From contig CAMZHV010000004.1 of assembly GCA_947307015.1 (NCBI GenBank), positions 1 to 64,000 on the forward strand: 64,000 nt of DNA. The letters are read 5' to 3'. Below are positions 1-13,466 of the stretch, in pieces. Made by a program: the position numbers and the translations under genes. The DNA is from an uncultured Prevotellaceae bacterium. GTDB lineage: Bacteria; Bacteroidota; Bacteroidia; Bacteroidales; Bacteroidaceae. The notes under the pieces were generated by a model. That model ran no database searches. It saw only the letters and a program-made list of their open reading frames with translations, and was not told where the DNA came from. The number at the start of each line of letters is the position of its first letter. The first letter of the stretch is position 1.

Positions 1-441
1 GAGGACAAGAAGTCCGTCATCACCGGTGTTGAGATGTTCCGCAAGATCCTCGACGAGGGTGAAGCTGGCGACAATGTCGGTCTGCTCCTCCGCGGTATCG
101 ATAAGAACGAAGTGAAGCGTGGTATGGTTATCACCCACCCGGGTGTCATCAAGCCCCACAAGAACTTCAAGGCTTCCATCTACGTTCTGAAGAAGGAAGA
201 GGGTGGCCGTCACACTCCGTTCGGTAACAAGTATCGTCCTCAGTTCTATCTCCGCACCATGGACTGCACGGGTGAGATTCATCTCCCCGAGGGCACCGAG
301 ATGGTGATGCCTGGTGATAACGTGGAGATCACGGTCGAACTGATCTACGCCGTTGCTCTGAACGTTGGTCTTCGTTTCGCTATCCGCGAAGGTGGCCGCA
401 CGGTCGGTTCCGGTCAGATCACTGAGATCCTCGACGATTAA
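1..441 (+). CDS. tuf: Elongation factor Tu, C-terminal part (5' end outside window)
   Basis: EF-Tu delivers aminoacyl-tRNA to the ribosome as a GTP complex. The reading frame is open from base 1 and gives the last 146 residues, covering domains 2 and 3. Typical EF-Tu stretches are visible, such as [18 protein letters not shown] and the C-terminal [14 protein letters not shown]. The GTPase domain lies upstream of the window. It stands before tRNA-Trp, secE and nusG, the usual bacterial order. A small TATCGC/GCGATA hairpin at 449-463 follows the stop codon. Confidence 0.97.
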   Translation, partial: EDKKSVITGVEMFRKILDEGEAGDNVGLLLRGIDKNEVKRGMVITHPGVIKPHKNFKASIYVLKKEEGGRHTPFGNKYRPQFYLRTMDCTGEIHLPEGTEMVMPGDNVEITVELIYAVALNVGLRFAIREGGRTVGSGQITEILDD

Positions 442-469
442 TCGTCCATATCGCTTCGCGATAATCAAG

Positions 470-567
470 GTTTAAAGTTTAAAGTTTAAAGTTTAATGAG
501 GAATCCTTCGGGCACCCTCCCTTGGTAAAGCAATTTACATTAAACCCTAAACTTTAAACTTTAAACT
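470..567. repeat. A/T-rich inverted heptamer repeat between tuf and tRNA-Trp
   Basis: The left arm (470-495) is built from tandem TTTAAAG heptamers. The right arm (541-567) carries the complementary CTTTAAA units, so the spacer can fold into an A/U-rich hairpin about 45 nt apart. Units of this kind look like spacer repeats rather than coding sequence. No function is evident. Confidence 0.6.
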
Positions 568-573
568 GAACAC

Positions 574-646
574 ACGGGAATAGCTCAGTTGGTAGAGCAC
601 TGGTCTCCAAAACCAGGTGTCGGGAGTTCGAGCCTCTCTTCCCGTG
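574..646 (+). tRNA. trpT: tRNA-Trp (anticodon CCA)
   Basis: The cloverleaf can be drawn by hand: acceptor ACGGGAA/TTCCCGT, D stem GCTC/GAGC, anticodon stem CTGGT/ACCAG with loop CTCCAAA, and a T arm with GTTCGAG. The anticodon CCA at 607-609 reads UGG. The discriminator base is G and the 3' CCA is not encoded. The gene sits between tuf and secE, as in many bacteria. Confidence 0.96.
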
Positions 647-664
647 CTTAAATAAAACATAATT

Positions 665-880
665 ATGATCAAGAAAATCATTAATTTCTTCAAGAGAATT
701 TCCAATTACTGCAAGGAATCATACGAAGAACTCGTGCATAAGACCACTTGGCCTACACGGTCAGAACTGTTTAACAGCGCGATTGTAGTATTAACTGCTT
801 CCCTACTCATCGCGTTGGTAGTTTTCGCTATGGATTCACTTTTCCAGTTTGTGATGCAAAACGTCGTCTACCCCAAGTAA
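665..880 (+). CDS. secE: Preprotein translocase subunit SecE
   Basis: SecE clamps SecY in the Sec translocon of the inner membrane. At 71 residues this is the short single-span form. The conserved cytoplasmic stretch with HKTTWPTRSELFNSA (about residues 25-39) is followed by one hydrophobic helix (about 40-62). It lies 18 nt downstream of tRNA-Trp and 14 nt before nusG, the standard secE-nusG pairing. Confidence 0.96.
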   Translation: MIKKIINFFKRISNYCKESYEELVHKTTWPTRSELFNSAIVVLTASLLIALVVFAMDSLFQFVMQNVVYPK

Positions 881-894
881 TCTGGTAGTAACTT

Positions 895-1446
895 ATGGCT
901 GAATTGACAATGCGCTGGTACGTGCTGCGTGCCATCAGCGGTAAAGAAGGCAAGGTGAAGGAGTACGTTGAAGCTCAGGTCGCTCAGGGCGACTATGGCG
1001 ACAAGGTCTCGCAGGTGCTTATTCCTAAGGAGAAGTATGTCGATTTCAGAAACGGCAAACGAATCGTCAAGGAACGCAGTCACCTGCCAGGTTATGTTTT
1101 GGTGGAATGTGTGCTCACACCTGAAGTACAGGCAATGTTGCGCTACACTCCTAACGTTTTGGGTTTTCTCAGCGAGGCCAAAGGCAGTGAAAAGCCGCTC
1201 CCCATTCGTGAGGGCGAGATGAAACATCTGCTTGGCATCGTTGATGAAATGGCAGAGATTCCTGAAGACGTGCAGATCCCATACCTCGTCGGCGATGCTG
1301 TCAAGGTCACGGACGGTCCGTTCTCTGGTTTCGAGGCTGTGATTGAGGAGGTGAACAACGAGAAGAAGAAGCTGAAAGTGTCTGTCAAGATTTTCGGAAG
1401 AAAGACTCCATTGGAGCTCGGTTTCATGCAAGTCGCGAAGGAGTAG
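895..1446 (+). CDS. nusG: Transcription termination/antitermination factor NusG
   Basis: NusG binds RNA polymerase and links it to Rho or to the ribosome. The 183-residue protein has the NGN domain ([18 protein letters not shown] near the N-terminus, LPGYVLVE in the middle) and a C-terminal KOW domain ([20 protein letters not shown]). Length and order are normal for the family. It lies between secE and rplK. Confidence 0.97.
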   Translation: MAELTMRWYVLRAISGKEGKVKEYVEAQVAQGDYGDKVSQVLIPKEKYVDFRNGKRIVKERSHLPGYVLVECVLTPEVQAMLRYTPNVLGFLSEAKGSEKPLPIREGEMKHLLGIVDEMAEIPEDVQIPYLVGDAVKVTDGPFSGFEAVIEEVNNEKKKLKVSVKIFGRKTPLELGFMQVAKE

Positions 1447-1504
1447 GACGACTGTTACACGTCCCAAACTGCGCAGTTAAATCAAAATAAATTTAAGAAC
1501 AACA

Positions 1505-1942
1505 ATGGCTAAAGAAGTTGCTGGATTAATCAAGCTACAGATTAAAGGAGGCGCTGCAAATCCATCTCCCCCAGTGGGTCCCGCTCTGGGTTCCAAGGGT
1601 ATCAATATCATGGATTTCTGCAAGGCATTCAACGCCAGAACTCAGGACAAGGCCGGCAAGGTTCTGCCTGTTGTCATCACTTACTACACAGACAAGTCCT
1701 ATGACTTTGTCGTCAAGACACCTCCCGTGGCTGTACAGCTCATGGAGGCTGCTAAGGTAAAGGGTGGCAGCTCAGAGCCCAACCGTAAGAAGGTTGCCGC
1801 CGTGACATGGGATCAGGTGCGTGCCATCGCCACCGACAAGATGCCCGACCTGAACTGCTTCACGGTCGAGGCAGCTATGAGATTGGTTGCAGGCACAGCC
1901 AGGAGTATGGGTATCACTGTCAAAGGTGACTTTCCCGCATAA
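1505..1942 (+). CDS. rplK: 50S ribosomal protein L11
   Basis: L11 forms the GTPase-associated centre with 23S rRNA. The 145-residue product has the typical N-terminal [20 protein letters not shown] proline-rich segment and the C-terminal rRNA-binding domain ending in [10 protein letters not shown]. It opens the rplKAJL cluster, 58 nt after nusG. Confidence 0.97.
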   Translation: MAKEVAGLIKLQIKGGAANPSPPVGPALGSKGINIMDFCKAFNARTQDKAGKVLPVVITYYTDKSYDFVVKTPPVAVQLMEAAKVKGGSSEPNRKKVAAVTWDQVRAIATDKMPDLNCFTVEAAMRLVAGTARSMGITVKGDFPA

Positions 1943-1963
1943 CCACTAAACTTCAATTGAACT

Positions 1964-2662
1964 ATGGCTAAACTCACAAAGAATCAGAAGCTGGTCGCAG
2001 AGAAAGTTGAAGCGGGGAAAGCATACACCCTCAAGGAGGCTTCACAGTTGGTCAAGGATATCACCACGACTAAGTTTGATGCTTCTGTCGACATTGACAT
2101 GCGCCTGGGTGTTGACCCCCGCAAGGCCAACCAGATGGTCCGCGGTGTCGTATCGCTTCCCAATGGCACGGGTAAGGTCACACGTGTCCTCTGCCTCTGC
2201 ACTCCCGATCAGGAGACTGCTGCCAAGGAAGCCGGTGCCGACTACGTTGGACTCGACGAATACATTGACAAGATCAAAGGCGGTTGGACCGATGTCGACG
2301 TCATCATCACCATGCCCTCCATCATGGGTAAGATAGGTGCTCTCGGACGTATCCTCGGCCCCCGTGGACTGATGCCTAACCCCAAGAGCGGTACCGTGAC
2401 CATGAACGTGGCACAGGCCGTGAAGGAGGTCAAGCAGGGTAAGATTGACTTCAAGGTCGACAAGACCGGTATCGTACACGCCTCTATCGGTAAGGTGAGC
2501 TTCTCCGCTGAGAAGATTGCCGAGAACGCTAAGGAGTTCATCGCTACCATCATCAAGCTCAAGCCCGCAGCCGCCAAGGGTACTTACGTGAAGAGCATTT
2601 ATCTTTCCAGTACTATGAGCCTCGGCGTCAAGGTTGATCCCAAGGCCGTGGACGAAATCTAA
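1964..2662 (+). CDS. rplA: 50S ribosomal protein L1
   Basis: L1 forms the mobile L1 stalk and in many bacteria represses its own operon at the translational level. The 232-residue product carries the signature [18 protein letters not shown] and the C-terminal [18 protein letters not shown]. It lies 21 nt after rplK. No clear L1-binding mimic was identified in the leader by eye. Confidence 0.97.
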   Translation: MAKLTKNQKLVAEKVEAGKAYTLKEASQLVKDITTTKFDASVDIDMRLGVDPRKANQMVRGVVSLPNGTGKVTRVLCLCTPDQETAAKEAGADYVGLDEYIDKIKGGWTDVDVIITMPSIMGKIGALGRILGPRGLMPNPKSGTVTMNVAQAVKEVKQGKIDFKVDKTGIVHASIGKVSFSAEKIAENAKEFIATIIKLKPAAAKGTYVKSIYLSSTMSLGVKVDPKAVDEI

Positions 2663-2680
2663 TTTTAAGACGCTACAATC

Positions 2681-3214
2681 ATGAGAAAGGAAGATAAAGC
2701 CCTTATTATCGAACAGCTGGGTCAGACCCTGAAGGAGTTCCCCCACTTCTACCTCATTGATGTCACAGGCATGAACGCCGCTCGCACGAGCGCCCTGCGT
2801 CGTCAGTGCTTCAAGAATGAGGTGAAGATGGTGTTGGTAAAGAATACCCTTCTTCAGAAGGCTTTCGAGGCCAGCGAAATCGACTATTCACCACTCTATG
2901 AATCCCTCAAGGGTATGACGGCAGTCGTCTTCACCAACGTGGCCAATGCTCCGGCCAAGATGCTGAAGGACTTTAATGCCAAGAACCCTAAGGGTGTGAC
3001 GATTCCCGAACTGAAGGCAGCGTATGCTGAGGAGAGCTTCTATGTAGGAGCCGACCAGCTCGAAGCCTTGGTCGCCATCAAGAGCAAGAACGAACTTATT
3101 GCCGACGTCGTGGCTATGCTGCAGTCGCCGATGCAGGGTGTTATGTCTGCTCTCGAGTCTGGAGCCAGCACCATCCATGGTGTCCTCGAGACTCTCGCCG
3201 AGAAGGGCGAATAA
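2681..3214 (+). CDS. rplJ: 50S ribosomal protein L10
   Basis: L10 is the stalk base that anchors L7/L12 dimers. The 177-residue sequence starts MRKEDKALIIEQLGQTLKE and shows the family's central VKNTLLQKAFE segment. A C-terminal helix of about 30 residues would bind L7/L12. It sits between rplA and rplL in the canonical order. Confidence 0.96.
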   Translation: MRKEDKALIIEQLGQTLKEFPHFYLIDVTGMNAARTSALRRQCFKNEVKMVLVKNTLLQKAFEASEIDYSPLYESLKGMTAVVFTNVANAPAKMLKDFNAKNPKGVTIPELKAAYAEESFYVGADQLEALVAIKSKNELIADVVAMLQSPMQGVMSALESGASTIHGVLETLAEKGE

Positions 3215-3259
3215 TCAAAATTACCCTATTACAAACAAAACAAACATTCATAAATTATT

Positions 3260-3637
3260 ATGGCAGATATCAAAGCAATCGCTGAAGAGTTGGTTAACTT
3301 GACAGTGAAGGAAGTAAATGATTTGAAGAACCTCCTAAAGGAGGAGTATGGAATTGAGCCCGCAGCAGCTGCTGTTGCCGTTGCCGCCGGTCCCGCCGCA
3401 GGTGCCGCTCCCGCTGAGGAAGAGAAGACCGACTTCGACGTCGTCCTCAAGAGCGCTGGCGCTGCTAAGCTGCAGGTCGTCAAGGCTGTCAAGGAGGCTT
3501 GTGGCCTCGGTCTGAAGGAAGCTAAGGAGCTCGTTGACGGCGCTCCCAGCACCCTGAAGGAAGGTATGCCCAAGGCTGACGCTGAGGCTCTGAAGAAGAC
3601 CCTCGAGGAGGCTGGTGCAGAGATCGAGCTCAAGTAA
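3260..3637 (+). CDS. rplL: 50S ribosomal protein L7/L12
   Basis: L7/L12 is the acidic stalk protein that recruits translational GTPases. The 125-residue product has an N-terminal dimerisation domain, an Ala-rich hinge (about residues 35-55) and a C-terminal domain with [20 protein letters not shown]. Codon use is strongly biased, as in its neighbours. A hairpin with a T run follows at 3670-3705. Confidence 0.97.
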   Translation: MADIKAIAEELVNLTVKEVNDLKNLLKEEYGIEPAAAAVAVAAGPAAGAAPAEEEKTDFDVVLKSAGAAKLQVVKAVKEACGLGLKEAKELVDGAPSTLKEGMPKADAEALKKTLEEAGAEIELK

Positions 3638-3669
3638 GCATCGTCTCCGAACCGCTTCGGAATCAATAG

Positions 3670-3705
3670 GTAGAGAACTCTCTGGTAGAGAGTCCTCTAC
3701 TTTTT
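3670..3705 (+). terminator. Intrinsic terminator or attenuator between rplL and rpoB
   Basis: GTAGAG (3670-3675) pairs with CTCTAC (3695-3700), and an inner ACTCTCT/AGAGAGT stem extends the helix. TTTTT follows at 3701-3705. In many bacteria a partial terminator here makes ribosomal protein mRNA more abundant than rpoBC mRNA; that role is inferred for this one. Confidence 0.7.
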
Positions 3706-3739
3706 GCGTCTAAGGAAATACTTGACGTGCAACACCTAC

Positions 3740-3806
3740 AACGCCCTGAGAGAAACTCCCCTCAACGCCCTTGTCAACGCCCAAACCAACGCCCTTGACA
3801 ACGCCC
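3740..3806. repeat. AACGCCC motif repeated in a 12-bp phase ahead of rpoB
   Basis: AACGCCC starts at 3740, 3764, 3776, 3788 and 3800, so the last four copies are exactly 12 bp apart and the first is 24 bp earlier. The block lies in the 217-bp rplL-rpoB spacer, after the terminator-like hairpin and before the rpoB start. It is too regular to be chance. Its function is unknown. Confidence 0.65.
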
Positions 3807-3857
3807 TTTATTCCTAAGACAATTCACTTATAATCAATCATAAAACAATCATCGTTG

Positions 3858-6800
3858 ATGGCTAACAAAACGACTAATCAAAGAGTGAGCTTCGCTTCCG
3901 TGAAGAATCCGATGCCCTATCCGGATTTCCTCGAAGTGCAGCTCAAGTCATTCAATGACTTCCTGCAGTTGGACACTCCGCCAGAGCTGCGCAAGAACGA
4001 TGGCCTGTACAAGGTTTTCTCCGAGAATTTCCCCATCGCCGACACGCGCAACAACTTTGTCCTCGAGTTCCTCGACTACTACATTGATCCGCCCCGTTAC
4101 AGCATCGAAGAGTGCTTAGAGCGCGGATTGACCTATGCTGTGCCGCTCAAGGCTAAGTTGAAGCTCTACTGCACCGACCCCGATCACGAGGACTTCGACA
4201 CTGTGATCCAGGACGTTTTCCTCGGTCCTATTCCCTATATGACGTCCAATGGCACGTTCATCATCAATGGTGCTGAGCGCGTCGTCGTGAGCCAGCTGCA
4301 CCGTTCGCCAGGCGTGTTCTTCGGTTCCAGCCTCCATGCCAACGGCACTCAGCTCTACAGCGCCCGTATCATTCCCTTCAAGGGCTCTTGGATTGAGTTC
4401 GCTACGGACATCAACAATGTGATGTATGCCTACATCGATCGTAAGAAGAAGCTCCCCGTGACCACGCTTCTGCGTGCCATCGGCTTCGAGAACGACAAGG
4501 ACATCCTTGAGATTTTCAACCTCGCCGAAGAGGTTAAGGTCAACAAGACCAACCTCAAGAAGGTTGTCGGTCAGAAACTCGCTGCACGTGTGCTGAAATC
4601 ATGGATCGAGGACTTCGTTGATGAGGACACCGGTGAAGTTGTATCCATCGAACGTAACGAGGTCATCATGGATCGTGAGACGATGCTCACCGACGATAAT
4701 ATCAACGACATTCTCGACAGTGGTGCTCAGACCATCCTCGTTCACAAGGAAGATCCCGACGGCAGCGACTACAGCATCATTTTCAACACGCTGGCCAAAG
4801 ACCCGTCGAACTCCGAGAAGGAGGCCGTGCTCTACATCTATCGCCAGCTGCGTAATGCCGATCCCGCCGATGATGCCAGCGCTCGCGAAGTCATCAACAA
4901 CCTTTTCTTCTCCGAGAAGCGTTATGATCTCGGCGATGTAGGTCGCTATCGCATCAACCGCAAGCTCAACCTCCTCACCGACCCGAGCGTGCGCGTCCTC
5001 ACGCGTGAAGATATCATTGAGATTATCAAATACCTCATCGAACTGGTCAACTCCAAGGCGCAGGTCGATGATATAGACCACCTCTCCAACCGCCGCGTGC
5101 GTACCGTCGGTGAGCAGCTGTCCAACCAGTTTGCCATCGGTTTGGCCCGCATGAGCCGCACCATTCGCGAGCGCATGAATGTCCGCGACAACGAGGTGTT
5201 TACCCCCACAGACCTCATCAATGCCAAGACCATCTCCAGCGTCATCAACTCGTTCTTTGGCACCAATGCCTTGAGCCAGTTCATGGATCAGACGAATCCT
5301 CTGGCTGAGGTCACACACAAACGTCGTCTCTCGGCCCTCGGCCCCGGCGGTCTGAGCCGCGAGCGTGCCGGCTTCGAGGTGCGCGACGTGCACTACACCC
5401 ACTACGGCCGTCTCTGTCCTATCGAGTCGCCTGAAGGACCTAACATCGGTCTGATTTCGTCGCTTTGCGTCTATGCCAAGATCAACGAGCTGGGCTTCAT
5501 CTCTACGCCCTATCGAAAGGTCAATGACGGAGTTGTCGACCTGACGCCCGAAGGCATCTCCTACTTCACTGCTGAGGAGGAAGAAGGTCTTATCATTGGT
5601 CAGGGTAATGCTCCTCTGCGCGACAACGGCACCTTCATTCGCAAGGTCGTCAAGTGCCGTCAGGATGACGACTACCCTGTCGTGCCTCCCGCTGAGGTCA
5701 ATCTGATGGACGTGGCTCCGCAGCAGATTGCCTCTATCGCCGCTTCTCTCATCCCGTTCCTCGAGCATGATGATGCTCACCGTGCACTCATGGGATCCAA
5801 CATGATGCGTCAGGCTGTGCCTCTCGTGCGCACCGAAGCACCTATCGTCGGTACGGGTATCGAGAAGCAAGTCTGCGAGGACAGCCGCACGATGATTGTC
5901 GCCGAGGGTGATGGTGTCGTTGAGTACGTTGATGCCACCACCATCCGCATCCTCTATGACCGCACCGAGGAAGAAGAATTTGTCAGCTTCGAGCCGGCGC
6001 TCAAGGAATATCGAATCCCCAAGTTCCGTCGCACGAATCAGAACATGACCATCGACCTGCGCCCCATCTGCGAGAAGGGTCAGCGCGTCACGGCTGGCGA
6101 CATTCTCACCGAGGGCTATAGCACCGAGAATGGTGAGCTGGCTCTGGGCCGCAACCTCCTCGTGGCTTACATGCCTTGGAAGGGTTACAACTATGAGGAT
6201 GCTATCGTGCTCAACGAGCGTGTTGTGCGCGACGATATCCTCACCAGCGTTCACGTCGAGGAGTTTGCCCTCGAAGTCCGCGAGACGAAGCGTGGCGTTG
6301 AGGAGCTGACGTCCGACATTCCCAATGTCAGCGAAGATGCTACCAAGGATCTTGATGAGAATGGTATTATTCGTGTGGGCGCGCAGGTGCTCCCGGGCGA
6401 TATCCTTATTGGTAAGATCACGCCTAAGGGCGAGAGCGATCCGTCTCCTGAGGAGAAACTGCTGCGTGCTATCTTCGGCGACAAGGCTGGTGATGTCAAA
6501 GATGCATCCCTGAAAGCCTCTCCGTCGCTCAGCGGTACTGTCATCGACAAGAAACTCTTCTCCAAGGCCATCAAGACACGTCAGGAGAAGCTGCGCGACA
6601 AGCAGCGCCTGCCGAAGATCGACGAGGAGTTCAACATGAAGGTCGACGACCTCAAGGCCATCCTCATCGACAAACTGCTGGAGCTCACCAAGAATCTCAC
6701 GTCACAGGGAGTCAAGGACTATCAGGGTGCCGAAGTCATCGCCAAGGGCGCCAAGTTCACCGAAGCTAATCTCAGTAGCCTCGAATACACTGGCGTACAG

Positions 6801-7670
6801 CTCATCGGCTGGACCAGCAACGAGCATGTCAACGGCCTCATCGCCAAGCTCATCATCAACTTCATCAAGAAGTACAAACTTCTCGATGCAGAGCTCAAGC
6901 GCCGCAAATTCGCCATCACCATTGGCGACGAGCTGCCCTCCGGCATCATTCAGATGGCCAAGGTTTACGTTGCCAAGAAGCGTAAGATCGGCGTGGGTGA
7001 CAAGATGGCCGGTCGCCACGGTAACAAGGGTATTGTCTCCAAGGTCGTACGTCAGGAAGATATGCCATTCCTCGCCGACGGTACACCTGTGGATATCGTC
7101 CTCAACCCCCTCGGCGTGCCTTCTCGAATGAATATCGGTCAGATCTTCGAGGCTGTTCTCGGCGCTGCCGGCAAGCAGTTAGGTGTTAAGTTCGCCACTC
7201 CGATCTTCGACGGTGCTTCCCTCGATGACCTCTGCGAGTGGACCGACAAGGCTGGCCTGCCCCGCTACTGCTCCACGCAGCTTTACGATGGCGCCACCGG
7301 CGAGAAGTTCGACCAGCTGGCCACCGTAGGTGTCTCCTATATGCTCAAGCTCGGCCACATGGTCGAAGACAAGATGCACGCCCGTTCCATTGGCCCGTAC
7401 AGCCTCATCACTCAGCAGCCCCTTGGTGGTAAAGCCCAGTTCGGCGGTCAGCGTTTCGGTGAGATGGAGGTCTGGGCTATCGAGGCCTTCGGTGCCTCCC
7501 ACGTGCTTCAGGAGATCCTCACCATTAAGTCTGATGACGTCACCGGTCGCAGTAAGGCTTATGAAGCCATTGTCAAGGGCGAGCCTATGCCCACGCCCGG
7601 CATTCCCGAGTCGCTCAACGTGCTGCTGCACGAGCTCCGCGGTCTCGGTCTCAGCGTAACATTAGAATAG
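3858..7670 (+). CDS. rpoB: DNA-directed RNA polymerase subunit beta
   Basis: The beta subunit forms one pincer of RNA polymerase and part of the catalytic cleft. The 1270-residue protein contains every major block, including [24 protein letters not shown], and [15 protein letters not shown] near the C-terminus. The rifampicin pocket reads [11 protein letters not shown] and [14 protein letters not shown], with the sensitive-type Asp, His and Ser residues, so no common resistance change is seen. I chose ATG 3858; an in-frame TTG stands directly before it. It is 27 nt upstream of rpoC. Confidence 0.98.
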   Translation: MANKTTNQRVSFASVKNPMPYPDFLEVQLKSFNDFLQLDTPPELRKNDGLYKVFSENFPIADTRNNFVLEFLDYYIDPPRYSIEECLERGLTYAVPLKAKLKLYCTDPDHEDFDTVIQDVFLGPIPYMTSNGTFIINGAERVVVSQLHRSPGVFFGSSLHANGTQLYSARIIPFKGSWIEFATDINNVMYAYIDRKKKLPVTTLLRAIGFENDKDILEIFNLAEEVKVNKTNLKKVVGQKLAARVLKSWIEDFVDEDTGEVVSIERNEVIMDRETMLTDDNINDILDSGAQTILVHKEDPDGSDYSIIFNTLAKDPSNSEKEAVLYIYRQLRNADPADDASAREVINNLFFSEKRYDLGDVGRYRINRKLNLLTDPSVRVLTREDIIEIIKYLIELVNSKAQVDDIDHLSNRRVRTVGEQLSNQFAIGLARMSRTIRERMNVRDNEVFTPTDLINAKTISSVINSFFGTNALSQFMDQTNPLAEVTHKRRLSALGPGGLSRERAGFEVRDVHYTHYGRLCPIESPEGPNIGLISSLCVYAKINELGFISTPYRKVNDGVVDLTPEGISYFTAEEEEGLIIGQGNAPLRDNGTFIRKVVKCRQDDDYPVVPPAEVNLMDVAPQQIASIAASLIPFLEHDDAHRALMGSNMMRQAVPLVRTEAPIVGTGIEKQVCEDSRTMIVAEGDGVVEYVDATTIRILYDRTEEEEFVSFEPALKEYRIPKFRRTNQNMTIDLRPICEKGQRVTAGDILTEGYSTENGELALGRNLLVAYMPWKGYNYEDAIVLNERVVRDDILTSVHVEEFALEVRETKRGVEELTSDIPNVSEDATKDLDENGIIRVGAQVLPGDILIGKITPKGESDPSPEEKLLRAIFGDKAGDVKDASLKASPSLSGTVIDKKLFSKAIKTRQEKLRDKQRLPKIDEEFNMKVDDLKAILIDKLLELTKNLTSQGVKDYQGAEVIAKGAKFTEANLSSLEYTGVQLIGWTSNEHVNGLIAKLIINFIKKYKLLDAELKRRKFAITIGDELPSGIIQMAKVYVAKKRKIGVGDKMAGRHGNKGIVSKVVRQEDMPFLADGTPVDIVLNPLGVPSRMNIGQIFEAVLGAAGKQLGVKFATPIFDGASLDDLCEWTDKAGLPRYCSTQLYDGATGEKFDQLATVGVSYMLKLGHMVEDKMHARSIGPYSLITQQPLGGKAQFGGQRFGEMEVWAIEAFGASHVLQEILTIKSDDVTGRSKAYEAIVKGEPMPTPGIPESLNVLLHELRGLGLSVTLE

Positions 7671-7697
7671 AAGGAGTTTTAAATATTTCAAGAAATT

Positions 7698-11990
<4,293 letters not shown>

Positions 11991-12042
11991 TCCCCGTCAG
12001 TTCACGACCTCAGCTAATCGCAGCAAGGTCATCCTAATTATC

Positions 12043-12083
12043 AACACACATAGGCTCCCGCTTCAGCCTATGTGTGTTTTTTT
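12043..12083 (+). terminator. Rho-independent terminator of the rpoBC transcript
   Basis: A 14-bp arm (12043-12056, ending ATAGGCT) pairs with 12065-12078 (starting AGCCTAT), leaving an 8-nt loop. The T run extends to 12083. It lies 53 nt after the rpoC stop, in the right orientation. Confidence 0.92.
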
Positions 12084-12118
12084 ATTTTCAAGTTTCAATA
12101 AGTCAAAGATCGCTCAAA

Positions 12119-12212
12119 GCCCCTCCCTCTCTCCGGAGATTCCCCCTCCCTCTCCGGAGGCTCTCCCCTCCCTGACAGGGTGGCGACGCGAAAACGATTG
12201 AGTATCGTTTTC
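12119..12212. repeat. GC-rich palindromic repeat block and hairpin after rpoC
   Basis: CTCCGGAG palindromes centred near 12134 and 12155 sit in C/T-rich sequence resembling the dispersed GC-rich repeats found elsewhere in this window. They are followed by a GAAAACGAT/ATCGTTTTC hairpin (12190-12212). No coding potential is seen in 12085-12275. Confidence 0.6.
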
Positions 12213-12275
12213 AAAGTTGCCTTCTCAGTGCTCGACGGATGCAAGATAGGTTTATCCTAATCGTAGCAGCCGACG

Positions 12276-12737
12276 CTAAGCACGTGAGGCCAGGCGGGGG
12301 TGGGTCTTTGCGGGTGCAAAGGTACGGCAATTGAAATTTCCCTGCAATAGTTTCACAGAATAAGTTGCATCGTCACTACAACTTTTTCTGTGATGACGAT
12401 GTAACCAAGCCTTCTGTTTGTTGCGCTTATAGCCGTAGGCCTCCCAGAATTCTGCGAAGTTTTGCTCCAATCTATTGAACTCTTCTGTATCAATTTTGCG
12501 ATTCTCGCGCGCGTTCTGTGTGTGTAAATTCTCTTTCGGAGAAGAAGGGGAGACTATAGAGGGGTTAATTTCTCCTTCTTTGTAACTTTCTTCGTCTTTA
12601 TCGGGGAGGAGAAGGAGGGGAGAGGGGGAACTTTCTCTTTGTTGATACGTAGCAGTAGCAGTATCATTTGAGCCATTTTGCACCAATGCGTCCATCTTCT
12701 CAGCGATTATCTTTTTATTGTCTTTGTAAAATCAAGT
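12276..12737 (-). pseudogene. Remnant of a phage-replication-type protein
   Basis: An open frame of 139 codons starts at ATG 12695 and stays open about 14 codons upstream (FYKDNKKIIAEK) before a TGA, so the N-terminus looks lost. The middle is low-complexity Ser/Pro/Glu-rich. A segment EFWEAYGYKRNKQKAW resembles the FWxxY..K motif of replication or helix-turn-helix proteins in Bacteroidales mobile elements. After this motif the sequence becomes unlike any family, suggesting a frameshift. Family assignment is tentative; I do not recognise a function for the surviving piece. Confidence 0.35.
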
Positions 12738-12899
12738 TGTAGTCAAATATCCGTTGATATCTTGCGCTTTTATGACAAAATAGTATTGTGAGCTATGGCT
12801 CTCGTCGTATTTGTACAAAATTAACGTAGATATTTGTCCGATATACAAAACGATTTATTGTCTTTGCAGCGAATTTTCACTCTAACATCAAACATCATT

Positions 12900-13184
12900 A
12901 TGTTATTGTCTGCCAAATTTGAAAACATATACTCGTTTAACGAGGAGACGCGCATCTTGTTCACAGCCAGTAAGAGCGATCAACTGCCGTCGCAAGTATC
13001 ACGTGCTGAGAAACGGGATGACATATCTGTGCTCCGTATGGGATTGATTTATGGTGCCAATGCTTCAGGAAAGTCTAACATTAATAATTCTAAATGCACT
13101 CAATGACGAACCTTTTCCTAAGGCATATTTTGTCCCACAAGGGAATGAGTTTGTTCTTCATGTTAGACTTGATTCCCGTTCCGA
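12900..13184 (+). pseudogene. Truncated and frameshifted AAA/ATP-binding protein
   Basis: From ATG 12900 the frame reads MLLSAKFENIYSFNEETR and reaches a Walker A motif GANASGKSN near codon 65, the arrangement of OLD/RloC-like 'AAA family ATPase' proteins of defence islands. The frame stops a few codons later. A neighbouring frame continues with [19 protein letters not shown] up to about 13184. Walker B and the rest are missing. It is best read as a decayed ATPase fragment next to the restriction-modification genes. Confidence 0.6.
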
Positions 13185-13239
13185 GTTGATGCCATCGTCA
13201 GGGCTTTGCGCGCCGAACCCGTCTTGCGGCCTCTGTTGT

Positions 13240-13322
13240 AACCCCTCTTAGGAGAGTTTGCGTACCCTCTTAGGAGGGTTGCCTTACCCTCCTAAGAGTC
13301 TACGCTTACACTCCGTAGTGTG
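13240..13322. repeat. 22-bp-phased palindrome array (4 units)
   Basis: Palindromic cores are centred at about 13249.5, 13271.5, 13293.5 and 13314.5. The second is a near-perfect 16-bp palindrome (ACCCTCTTAGGAGGGT) and the third contains CTCCTAAGAG. The spacing is 22, 22 and 21 bp. The CTCCTAAGAG core also occurs in the larger array at 51089-51345. The flanks hold short TTGCAGTTG direct repeats (13330-13355). No gene is seen in 13185-13466. Confidence 0.7.
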
Positions 13323-13466
13323 TCTGCGCTGTTGCAGTTGTTGCAGTTGTTGCAGTTCTCGAGGAGCTATTCCCATACCCTAAAAATACTTCTATATTTA
13401 TAATAAATATAGAGTTAATTTTTGACTTTCGTATAACCTATTTTTGGAACTGCAACAACTTATTAT

